Shown here piece after piece: positions 1 to 5,391 of a stretch of 9,164 nt of DNA. The DNA comes from an uncultured beta proteobacterium (GTDB taxonomy: Bacteria > Pseudomonadota > Gammaproteobacteria > Burkholderiales > Burkholderiaceae_C). Every line of letters starts with the position of its first letter. Positions within the stretch are counted from its first letter, which is position 1. The translations under genes were made by a program, and so were the position numbers. The stretch spans positions 1 to 9,164 of the forward strand of contig CAIYQF010000438.1 in NCBI GenBank assembly GCA_903928325.1. The letters run 5' to 3'. The notes below the pieces were generated by a model. It saw only the letters and a program-made list of their open reading frames with translations. It was not told where the DNA came from and did not search any database.

Positions 1-576
1 AGCTTCACGCTGGGCGCGCAAAGCAGCAACCCCAAGGTCAAGACCAAAGTGGTGTGGGTGAACGAGTGGTTCAACCCACCAAAAGAAACCGAAGCAGCTA
101 CCAGCTTGATCAACGGCGGCGCCGACGTGCTGTTCCAAAACACCGACTCCCCCGCTGTGCTGAAGACCGCGCAGGACAAGGGCAAGCGCGCCTTTGGTTG
201 GGACTCGGACATGACTGCCTACGGCCCCAAGGCCCACTTGGCGTCTAGTGTGATCAACTGGGCACCTTACTACATTAAGGCCACCAAAGACGCCTTGGAA
301 GGCACGTGGACGACGGGCGGCGTCTGGTGGGGTGTAAAAGAAGGCGCTATTGACCTGGTGTCGATTGCGGAAGACGTGCCAGCCGAGACCAAAGCCAAGG
401 TTGACGAAGTCAAAGCGGGTCTGAAAGACGGCAGCTTCTCGATTTGGAAGGGTCCGCTGCTGGACAACACGGGCAAGACCTTGCTCAAGAAAGACGAAGT
501 CGCTGACGACAAGTTCCTCAGTGGCGTAAACTTTTACGTCAAGGGCGTGGAAGGCAAGGTGCCAGGCGCGAAGTAA
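1..576 (+). CDS. BMP/PnrA-family ABC transporter substrate-binding protein (3' part, partial)
   Basis: The frame is open from base 1 and ends at TAA 574-576, giving 191 residues. This is roughly the C-terminal half of a protein that is usually 340-390 residues, so the true start lies upstream of the window. The family is periplasmic and has the type-1 binding-protein fold. It delivers ligands, often purine nucleosides, to an ABC importer. Family signatures seen here are the segment around 'GADVLFQNTDSPAV', the 'GWDSDM' loop that lines the ligand pocket, and the conserved 'KAHLASSVINWAPYY' stretch. The C-terminus is lysine-rich and soluble with no membrane segment. A strong terminator follows at once, so this is probably the last gene of its transporter operon, and the permease and ATPase genes would be expected upstream. 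The nucleosidase next door and guaD 5 kb away fit a purine ligand, but the ligand is inferred, not shown. Confidence 0.93.
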   Translation, partial: SFTLGAQSSNPKVKTKVVWVNEWFNPPKETEAATSLINGGADVLFQNTDSPAVLKTAQDKGKRAFGWDSDMTAYGPKAHLASSVINWAPYYIKATKDALEGTWTTGGVWWGVKEGAIDLVSIAEDVPAETKAKVDEVKAGLKDGSFSIWKGPLLDNTGKTLLKKDEVADDKFLSGVNFYVKGVEGKVPGAK

Positions 577-592
577 TTCGTTGTTTGCATCT

Positions 593-623
593 AAAAAAGG
601 CCGCTCATGAGCGGCCTTTTTTT
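593..623 (+). terminator. Intrinsic terminator after the BMP-family gene
   Basis: An A6 run (593-598) leads into a stem GGCCGCT (599-605) / AGCGGCC (610-616) with loop CATG, followed by seven T (617-623). The A and T runs extend the inverted repeat, so the element could also terminate minus-strand transcription. It begins 17 bases after the stop codon of the binding-protein gene. Its T run ends immediately before the ribosome binding site of the next gene. Confidence 0.88.
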
Positions 624-636
624 GAAAGGACATTGC

Positions 637-1209
637 ATGAAGCCACTCGTATCCCGCGCCCTCCTGGTTTTGGTAGCCTTGCCCCAGGAGTTTGACGCGG
701 CCTTGCTTGGCGCCCAGGCCATGGTGTGCTACACCGGCGTTGGCAAAGTCAACGCCGCCTATGCCGCCGCGCAGGCCATCCGCGCGCATGCGCCGCAACT
801 GGTGATCAACTTTGGATCGGCTGGCCGGGTGGCGCCGTGTCCGCCGGGTTTGGTGGAGGTGGCCAGCGTTCTGCAGCGCGACATGAATGCTGAACCGCTG
901 GCGCCGCGCGGGGCGACGCCTTTCCAGGACGGCGGCCACACCTTGCACTCGGGCCACGTCGGGGTGGTGTGCGGCACGGGCGACAGCTTTGTCACCGCGG
1001 CCGATCCCTGGTTTGAAACCAGGGGCGTGCAACTGGTGGACATGGAACTGTATGCCGTAGCCAGCGTCTGCACGCGAGAGAAGGTGGCCTGGCGCGCCAT
1101 CAAGTTTGTCTCCGACGACGCCAATGCCGAATCGGCCAACGACTGGCAGGCCAATGTGCGGCGGGGCGAGCAGCTGTTTGCCGACTGGTTTTTGCGTCAA
1201 AGCTGGTAG
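637..1209 (+). CDS. MTA/SAH-nucleosidase-like protein (PNP/UDP phosphorylase superfamily)
   Basis: Encodes 190 residues. I chose ATG 637 because GAAAGGA (624-630) precedes it at good spacing. The in-frame ATG 607 lies inside the terminator stem and has no ribosome binding site. The family hydrolyses the N-glycosidic bond of 5'-methylthioadenosine, S-adenosylhomocysteine or related purine nucleosides, in the cytoplasm. Landmarks are an N-terminal 'ALPQE' whose E18 aligns with the catalytic Glu12 of E. coli MTAN, 'GVGKVNAA' (34-41), 'NFGSAG' (58-63), 'GTGDSF' (113-118), 'DMELYAVA' (135-142, with the ribose-binding Glu137) and 'KFVSDDAN' (156-163, with the purine-binding Asp160). It is about 40 residues shorter than E. 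coli MTAN, mainly because strands after the first are missing. Substrate is uncertain: a purine nucleoside is likely given the neighbouring nucleoside-type binding protein. Confidence 0.85.
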   Translation: MKPLVSRALLVLVALPQEFDAALLGAQAMVCYTGVGKVNAAYAAAQAIRAHAPQLVINFGSAGRVAPCPPGLVEVASVLQRDMNAEPLAPRGATPFQDGGHTLHSGHVGVVCGTGDSFVTAADPWFETRGVQLVDMELYAVASVCTREKVAWRAIKFVSDDANAESANDWQANVRRGEQLFADWFLRQSW

Positions 1210-1242
1210 TCGGTACCGAATTTTGTGGACTGCGGGCGCACA

Positions 1243-2268
1243 ATGGCCACCATGACCAAGCCAGACCTGCCCTTCGCCGCCGAAGCCGCGCTTTGGCATC
1301 CTGTGCTACTGTCCCGCACGTTGGGTGAGCAGCCGCTGGCCGCGCAGTTGCTTGGCGAATCTGTGGTGCTGTGGCGCGACGCCCAGGGCGTGGCCCACGC
1401 CTGGGCGGACCAGTGCCCGCACCGGGGGGCGCGCCTTTCATTGGGGCGGGTGTGCGAGGGGCACTTGGAGTGCCCCTACCATGGTTGGCAGTTTGCCGAC
1501 TCGGGCGCCTGCGTGCGGGTGCCTGCTCTGCCGACGTTTGTGGCGCCGCAGAGCCACAATGCACGGGTGTTTGAGGCGCAAGAGGTCTATGGCTTGCTGT
1601 GGGTTCGGCTTGCGCTACCGGCGACCGACTCAGTTGCCAATGCGCTGCCGACTTTTGCCGCCGAGACCGATGCGCGCCTGCGCAAAGTCAATTGCGGCCC
1701 CTACGACGTGGCCACCAGCGCGCCGCGCATAGTCGAAAATTTTCTGGACATGGCGCACTTTGGCTTTGTGCACGCGGGCTGGCTGGGCGCGCGCGAGGCC
1801 GCCGAGATCGCCGATTACCAGGTTGCTGCGACGCCCTTCGGCCTATTGGCTACTAACTGCCGCGCCTGGCAGCCGCAGTCCAACCTGCACTCCACCCAGG
1901 CGGCGCAGGTGCAATACAGCTACGAAGTCATCGCGCCTTACGCGGCGGTATTGACCAAAATTCCAGAGACGGGCACTACATCGGTGGCAGGCTGGCGCGA
2001 GTCGATTGCGCTGTGGATTTGCCCTATTTCACCTGAGTTCAGCCGGGTCTGGTTTCGGCTGGCGGTAGCGGACTTTGACTCGTCTGACGAGAAGCTGCAG
2101 GCTTTTCAGCACACCATCTTCACCCAGGACCAGCCGGTGTTGGAGTCGCAAACTCCCCGCAGCCTGCCCTTGAACGTAAAGGCCGAAGTGCACACAGCGG
2201 CGGACAAGGCGTCTTCTGCCTACAGGCGATACCTGTCGCGCGTCGGCATCACGTTTGGCACCTGCTAA
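1243..2268 (+). CDS. Rieske non-heme iron oxygenase, alpha-subunit type
   Basis: Encodes 341 residues from ATG 1243. ATG 1252 and GTG 1225 are also possible, and none has a clear ribosome binding site. The enzyme class takes electrons from a separate reductase and uses O2 to hydroxylate or O/N-demethylate its substrate. The Rieske [2Fe-2S] ligands are C58, H60, C77 and H80 (CPH...CPYH). The catalytic-domain motif N166-x2-D169-x2-H172-x4-H177 supplies the bridging Asp and the two iron-binding His. D296 in 'FTQDQPVLESQ' is the third iron ligand. The C-terminal segment 'LHAAD-like...AYRRYL' resembles the monooxygenase/demethylase branch (vanillate or methylxanthine demethylase relatives) more than two-subunit ring dioxygenases, and no beta subunit or reductase gene lies nearby. 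It starts 33 bases after the nucleosidase gene and could be co-transcribed with it. A purine-derived substrate is only a contextual guess. Confidence 0.9.
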   Translation: MATMTKPDLPFAAEAALWHPVLLSRTLGEQPLAAQLLGESVVLWRDAQGVAHAWADQCPHRGARLSLGRVCEGHLECPYHGWQFADSGACVRVPALPTFVAPQSHNARVFEAQEVYGLLWVRLALPATDSVANALPTFAAETDARLRKVNCGPYDVATSAPRIVENFLDMAHFGFVHAGWLGAREAAEIADYQVAATPFGLLATNCRAWQPQSNLHSTQAAQVQYSYEVIAPYAAVLTKIPETGTTSVAGWRESIALWICPISPEFSRVWFRLAVADFDSSDEKLQAFQHTIFTQDQPVLESQTPRSLPLNVKAEVHTAADKASSAYRRYLSRVGITFGTC

Positions 2269-2285
2269 GCGTTCGCTTGGGGTGT

Positions 2286-3092
2286 TTAAGCCAGCGCCGG
2301 GTAGCCCAAGGCTTGGGCCGATTCGCGCATCTCTACGCAGCGTTGGTAGACGCTGAAGGCTGGAGCCTCAAAGCCGGTAATGCCCAGTGCCTCAAGGGTG
2401 ACCGCAGCCTGGGGATTGGCCACCACGGCGTGCAAGGCCTGCTGTAGCAGTACAACTTCGGTTTGGGTGGTGGCCATCGCGCTTACCAAGGGCAGGCCCG
2501 GATAGGCATCGGTGGTGCCGACGATACACAGGCCTTGCGTGGCCTGCGGCGTGTAGCGTTGCAGCGCGGCGTAGGTGACGCAGTCAATGGCGGCCAGATC
2601 AGCCTGGCCCCCACGCACCGCCGCCACCGATGCGCTGTGACCGCCAGTAGCGATGGCACTGCCAAAAAACCGCCTACCGCGCGCCAGGGGCGCCACCAAC
2701 GCGCGCAACGCGTTGGTGCCTGACTGCGAGTCCGGCGCGTTGAAGGCGACGCGCAGGCCGCGAAATCCCTCCAGAGTCAAGTGTGCGTGTTCGGCGCGCG
2801 CCACCAGCACGCTGCGGCAATACATGCCTTCGCAGTGCGGCGCGCCATAGGCAAAACAGCCCACCAGTTGCACTTGTCCGGCCAGGGCGTGTGTAAGCGG
2901 GTAGCCGCAGGTTTGGGTGAGTAGCAAGTCGGGCAATAGCCAATGCGCGTGGTAGCTCTGTGGCCAGCTCAATTCGGCGGGCAGGCGATCCATCCCGGCG
3001 GTATGGAGTGCCTTGCGCAGCAGCTCCCACAGCGCTGCCATCGCAGGCCGGTTGGCCAGGTACATCGGTAGAGATGCAATACGCAAGTGCAT
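2286..3092 (-). CDS. PhnD-like solute-binding-fold protein lacking a signal peptide
   Basis: Encodes 268 residues starting at ATG 3092-3090. It belongs to the PhnD/SsuA/transferrin-like group of type-2 binding proteins, whose periplasmic members feed phosphonate, phosphite or sulfonate importers. Signatures are 'SLPMYLANRPAM' (7-18), 'LLTQTCGYPL' (57-66), 'GMYCRSVLVAR' (from 89), 'SQSGTNALRAL' and 'GGHSASVAAVRGGQADLAAIDC'. The N-terminus 'MHLRIASLPMY' goes straight into the first strand of the fold, so no Sec, Tat or lipoprotein signal is present. Seven cysteines are found, four of them within residues 62-92 (C62, C79, C87, C92), which fits a cytoplasmic location. Its start lies 8 bases beyond the desaturase stop with no clear ribosome binding site, so translational coupling is likely. 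No permease or ATPase genes are nearby. The ligand is unknown. Confidence 0.85.
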   Translation of the reverse strand: MHLRIASLPMYLANRPAMAALWELLRKALHTAGMDRLPAELSWPQSYHAHWLLPDLLLTQTCGYPLTHALAGQVQLVGCFAYGAPHCEGMYCRSVLVARAEHAHLTLEGFRGLRVAFNAPDSQSGTNALRALVAPLARGRRFFGSAIATGGHSASVAAVRGGQADLAAIDCVTYAALQRYTPQATQGLCIVGTTDAYPGLPLVSAMATTQTEVVLLQQALHAVVANPQAAVTLEALGITGFEAPAFSVYQRCVEMRESAQALGYPALA

Positions 3093-3100
3093 GCGTGCGC

Positions 3101-4069
3101 TCAGGTCGTGTCCGATACGGCCGCAGGCGCTGGCGTAGTAGCCAGGCGCGTGGCCTGCGCGGGATGGTCGATAGGCGATAGCGCGTGGCGTACAAACAAG
3201 TCCCCATAGCCCGGCACCAAGAATCCACCCGTCCCCGCCACGATGGCATCACGCTGCGCCCAATAGGCTTTGGGAATGGCGTACCACGGCAGGTTCGGTT
3301 GGGCGTGGTGTACGGCGTGGTAGTTGTTGTTCAAGTAGAGCAGGCGCCAGGGCCAGGCCGCCTCGTTAACGACGATGCGATGGGCCGGTAGGGCGGCGGG
3401 GCGGTGCTCGTAAAACGAGCGCATGATGGCCAGCCCCAGGCTGGGGTAGCCCACGCACAGCACATAGGTCCAGGGTGACATGCCAGTGGCGCCTTGGATC
3501 GCCCACAGCATCAGCACCAGCAGCGCCAGGTGCTGCACCCAGGACCACCGCAGTTTGGGGCTGCGCCAGTAGCTGGCGTGGCGCAAGGGCCAGAGCAAGT
3601 GAAAAATGGCAAATGCCGGGGTAATGACAAAACGGCCCAAGGCGGTGCGCTGCGCCACCAAGAGCGCACGCATGGGCGCGCTGCGACGGGCAAAGTCTGC
3701 GGCGTCCAGGTAGTTGCTTTCCGGGTCCTGGTCGGGGTAGGTCAGTAGCTCATCGCGGTGGTGCGTCAGGTGGCTGCGCCGGTAAATGTCAAACGGATAC
3801 CACACGGCGATGGGCAGCAAGCCCAAGGCGCGGTTAAGCCAGGCACGCCGGGTTGGGTGCTGGTGCACCAGCTCGTGCTGCAGGCTCATGTACCACGCCG
3901 AAATCACCACCAAGGCCAGCAGCGCGCTACCCTGCGATCCTTGCGCGTACCAGGCCAGCGCGGCCAGCCAGCTACCGTAAATGGCGGCAATCAGCAGCCA
4001 GGTAGGCCACTCCACAGCACCTGGGGCCAGGTGCGGGCGGTGCGGTGTGTCGGTGTGCGCCGATGTCAT
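3101..4069 (-). CDS. Membrane fatty acid desaturase-family di-iron enzyme
   Basis: Encodes 322 residues. The start at 4069-4067 is preceded by GGAGA (4079-4075 on the minus strand) with a 5-base gap, which is far better than the upstream in-frame start at 4123. The family inserts double bonds into, or hydroxylates, lipid-like substrates at the inner membrane, using a di-iron centre held by eight or more His. All three His boxes are present: H65-E-L-V-H69 (HxxxH), H100-L-T-H103-H104 (HxxHH) and H251-A-V-H254-H255 (HxxHH). H222 in 'FYEHR' may be a further ligand. Hydrophobic segments lie near 22-42, 48-63, 80-92, 181-197 and 200-216. Substrate cannot be told from sequence: an acyl chain is the default, with carotenoid-type hydroxylation as an alternative. 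It heads a two-gene minus-strand unit with the PhnD-like gene. Confidence 0.9.
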   Translation of the reverse strand: MTSAHTDTPHRPHLAPGAVEWPTWLLIAAIYGSWLAALAWYAQGSQGSALLALVVISAWYMSLQHELVHQHPTRRAWLNRALGLLPIAVWYPFDIYRRSHLTHHRDELLTYPDQDPESNYLDAADFARRSAPMRALLVAQRTALGRFVITPAFAIFHLLWPLRHASYWRSPKLRWSWVQHLALLVLMLWAIQGATGMSPWTYVLCVGYPSLGLAIMRSFYEHRPAALPAHRIVVNEAAWPWRLLYLNNNYHAVHHAQPNLPWYAIPKAYWAQRDAIVAGTGGFLVPGYGDLFVRHALSPIDHPAQATRLATTPAPAAVSDTT

Positions 4070-4184
4070 GGGAGTCTCCAAATGGAATGTTGGTGGCTTT
4101 GTTTGCTGTTGAAATGCTAGCACCGCCCCCGGAGTTCCAGTTTGCGCTACCGCAAGCGCGCAGGGCTTGGCTGGCGCGGGCTTG

Positions 4185-4190
4185 TAAAAT
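4185..4190 (+). promoter_or_regulatory. Possible -10 box (TAAAAT) for the queE operon
   Basis: TAAAAT matches the sigma-70 -10 consensus at five of six positions in an otherwise GC-rich stretch. It would place the transcript start near 4197, just ahead of the leader hairpin. No convincing -35 hexamer is found 16-18 bases upstream, so this is weak. Confidence 0.3.
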
Positions 4191-4199
4191 CCTGTTCTT

Positions 4200-4237
4200 C
4201 CACGCCAGCGTGTCCGGCGCAGTGGGGTTTTCTATTT
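4200..4237 (+). promoter_or_regulatory. Possible leader hairpin with T-rich tail
   Basis: CCAC (4200-4203) can pair with GTGG (4222-4225), and GCC (4204-4206) with GGC (4216-4218), leaving a GCA bulge (4219-4221). TTTTCTATTT follows (4228-4237). An alternative smaller hairpin CACGC/GCGTG uses 4201-4212. The layout resembles an attenuator placed between the candidate promoter and the leader ORF, but the stem is short and bulged. Confidence 0.25.
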
Positions 4238-4243
4238 CCGGGC

Positions 4244-4262
4244 CATGTAGAGGACTACCATG
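4244..4262 (+). promoter_or_regulatory. Start-codon hairpin with Shine-Dalgarno core in its loop
   Basis: CATGTAG (4244-4250) pairs with CTAC (4255-4258) and ATG (4260-4262), with C4259 bulged, giving seven base pairs around the tetraloop AGGA (4251-4254). The AGAGGA ribosome binding site (4249-4254) is therefore largely exposed in the loop, while the leader ORF's ATG is held in the stem. The heptamer CCATGTA also occurs twice, at 4243-4249 and 4258-4264, and the first copy contains a start-stop pair ATG TAG. Confidence 0.45.
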
Positions 4263-4358
4263 TACAAAAACCTCGCTGCGATGGCCCTCGCCTGGTTGGC
4301 GTCCGTCCGCGAAACCTGCGCAAGCGCCCCATGGGTGCACACCCGGCCCTCGCCATGA
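4260..4358 (+). CDS. Possible 32-codon leader ORF translationally coupled to queE
   Basis: ATG 4260 follows AGAGGA (4249-4254) with a 5-base gap. This is the best plus-strand ribosome binding site in the region. The ORF encodes 32 residues and ends at TGA 4356-4358, which overlaps the queE ATG (4355-4357) as ATGA. queE itself has no ribosome binding site, so ribosomes finishing this ORF probably start queE. The peptide has a basic N-terminus (K3) and a hydrophobic stretch (about residues 5-16, 'LAAMALAWLASV'), then a polar, Pro/His/Arg-containing tail. It could be a regulatory leader, a tiny membrane peptide, or the stump of a lost signal-peptide-bearing gene. I recognise no family. Confidence 0.45.
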   Translation: MYKNLAAMALAWLASVRETCASAPWVHTRPSP

Positions 4359-4999
4359 GCTACCAGGTCAAGGAGATTTTTTATACCCTGCAAGGCGAAG
4401 GCTCCAACGCGGGAAAGCCTGCGGTTTTTTGCCGCTTCGCTGGTTGCAACCTGTGGACGGGCCGTGAACCAGACCGTTGCACGGCGGTCTGCCAGTTTTG
4501 CGATACCGACTTTGTGGGCACCGACGGCACCTTGGGCGGCCGGTATGACAGCGCCCAGGTCCTGGCTGCACAAATTGCAGCCCTGTGGCCGGTGGCCGAC
4601 CATGCGCACCGCTTTGTGGTGCTGACTGGCGGCGAGCCTTTGTTGCAGGTCGACGCCGCCTTGGTGGACGCGCTGCACGCCCAAGGCTTCCACATCGCGG
4701 TCGAGACCAATGGCAGCCTGGCCGCACCCGCGGGCATTGACTGGATCTGCGTCAGCCCCAAAGCGGGCGCGCCTTGGGTACAGCGCGTGGGCCAGGAATT
4801 GAAGCTGGTGTGGCCTCAGGCTGGTTTTGGTTTGGACGATCTGCAGGCCATGGCCGTACTGCCGTTTGAACACCACCATTTACAACCCTTGGACGACATC
4901 TTGCGCGCAAAAAACACCGAGATTTGCATCGCCTTATGCCTGCAAAACCCAGCCTGGAAGCTCAGCCTGCAAACCCACAAAATGACCGGAATTCGATGA
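4355..4999 (+). CDS. queE: 7-carboxy-7-deazaguanine synthase QueE (radical SAM)
   Basis: Encodes 214 residues. ATG 4355 gives the 'MSYQVKEIFYTLQGEG' N-terminus typical of the family. An in-frame ATG at 4331 would add eight residues but has no ribosome binding site. The enzyme uses S-adenosylmethionine and a [4Fe-4S] cluster to contract 6-carboxy-5,6,7,8-tetrahydropterin to 7-carboxy-7-deazaguanine, the precursor of preQ0 and queuosine. The cluster motif is C31-x14-C46-x2-C49, the expanded spacing described for Burkholderia QueE in place of the canonical CxxxCxxC. The SAM-binding GGEP is at 92-95, and 'VETNG' and 'CVSPKAG' follow. Length agrees with Burkholderia homologues (about 210). It is the first recognised gene of the operon. 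Its stop TGA (4997-4999) overlaps the queD ATG. Confidence 0.97.
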   Translation: MSYQVKEIFYTLQGEGSNAGKPAVFCRFAGCNLWTGREPDRCTAVCQFCDTDFVGTDGTLGGRYDSAQVLAAQIAALWPVADHAHRFVVLTGGEPLLQVDAALVDALHAQGFHIAVETNGSLAAPAGIDWICVSPKAGAPWVQRVGQELKLVWPQAGFGLDDLQAMAVLPFEHHHLQPLDDILRAKNTEICIALCLQNPAWKLSLQTHKMTGIR

Positions 5000-5391
5000 A
5001 CACCGCCTCCCAACCCATTTTTGGCCGCGAATTCCGGGTCAGCCAGCAGTTCTTTTTTGACGCCGCGCACACCTTGCAGCGCGACATCGAGCGCGAAGGC
5101 AGCCTGCGCGTGCACGGCCACACCTACTACGCCGAAGTGACCGTGGCTGGGCCGCGCGATCCCGTCAGTGGCATGGTGGTGGATTTGGGTCTGGTGCGCG
5201 TGCAGGTGGCGCAGGTGCGCGAGCAGCTAGACCACCGCATGCTCGATGAAGTGCACGACCTAGGCCCAGCTACGCTGGAAAACCTTTGCGCCTTTATCTG
5301 GCGAGCCTTGGAGCCCCGCTTGCCCGGTTTGGCACAGGTGCGCGTGTGGCGCGACTCAGTGGGCGACGGCTGCACATTGGGTCGGGCCTGA
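4996..5391 (+). CDS. queD: QueD-like 6-carboxy-tetrahydropterin synthase homologue (atypical active site)
   Basis: Encodes 131 residues. ATG 4996 overlaps the queE stop (ATGA), with a weak CCGGA 5 bases upstream, and was preferred over upstream in-frame starts that lie inside queE. Canonical QueD converts 7,8-dihydroneopterin triphosphate to 6-carboxytetrahydropterin, the QueE substrate. The zinc ligands H25 ('FDAAH'), H40 and H42 ('HGHTY') are present, as are D79-H80 ('LDHRML') and the 'TLEN' motif (93-96). The cysteine normally four residues before HGH (C-x3-HGH, the catalytic base) is S36 here. The glutamate expected near the C-terminus reads 'VWRDSVGDGC'. I recall similar cysteine-less sequences in other betaproteobacteria, so this is probably a lineage variant and not decay. 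Its position between queE and guaD supports a pterin/deazaguanine role. Confidence 0.88.
   Translation: MNTASQPIFGREFRVSQQFFFDAAHTLQRDIEREGSLRVHGHTYYAEVTVAGPRDPVSGMVVDLGLVRVQVAQVREQLDHRMLDEVHDLGPATLENLCAFIWRALEPRLPGLAQVRVWRDSVGDGCTLGRA

Larger units (their letters stand above)
4070..4259. other. Divergent control region between the desaturase and queE operons
   Basis: About 190 bases separate the desaturase start from the leader ORF of the queE operon. It holds the desaturase ribosome binding site (4075-4079), a short hairpin TTGCG/CGCAA with loop CTAC (4142-4155), a possible plus-strand -10 box (4185-4190), a possible leader hairpin with a T-rich tail (4200-4237) and the start of the leader ORF hairpin. 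An open frame runs through it into queE from TTG 4142, but it has no ribosome binding site and its residues are not family-like, so I treat it as non-coding. Confidence 0.5.

Noticed and set aside
607..636. ATG 607 as the start of the nucleosidase gene
   Set aside because: It lies inside the terminator hairpin without a ribosome binding site, and the extra ten residues encode the stem and T run.
2266..2288. Bidirectional terminator between the convergent Rieske and PhnD-like genes
   Set aside because: Only a tiny AAGCG/CGCTT stem with a two-base loop can form, and no adequate T run follows on either strand.
4249..4274. preQ1-I riboswitch (GAGG...CCTC with an A run upstream of queE)
   Set aside because: The A run sits inside the would-be P1 stem and not after it, and there is no pairing partner for the pseudoknot, so the layout does not match the preQ1-I consensus.
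4232..4879. Long minus-strand open frame (215 codons) opposite queE
   Set aside because: It is a shadow of the GC-rich queE frame. It has no family-like residues and no ribosome binding site, whereas queE carries a full radical-SAM signature.
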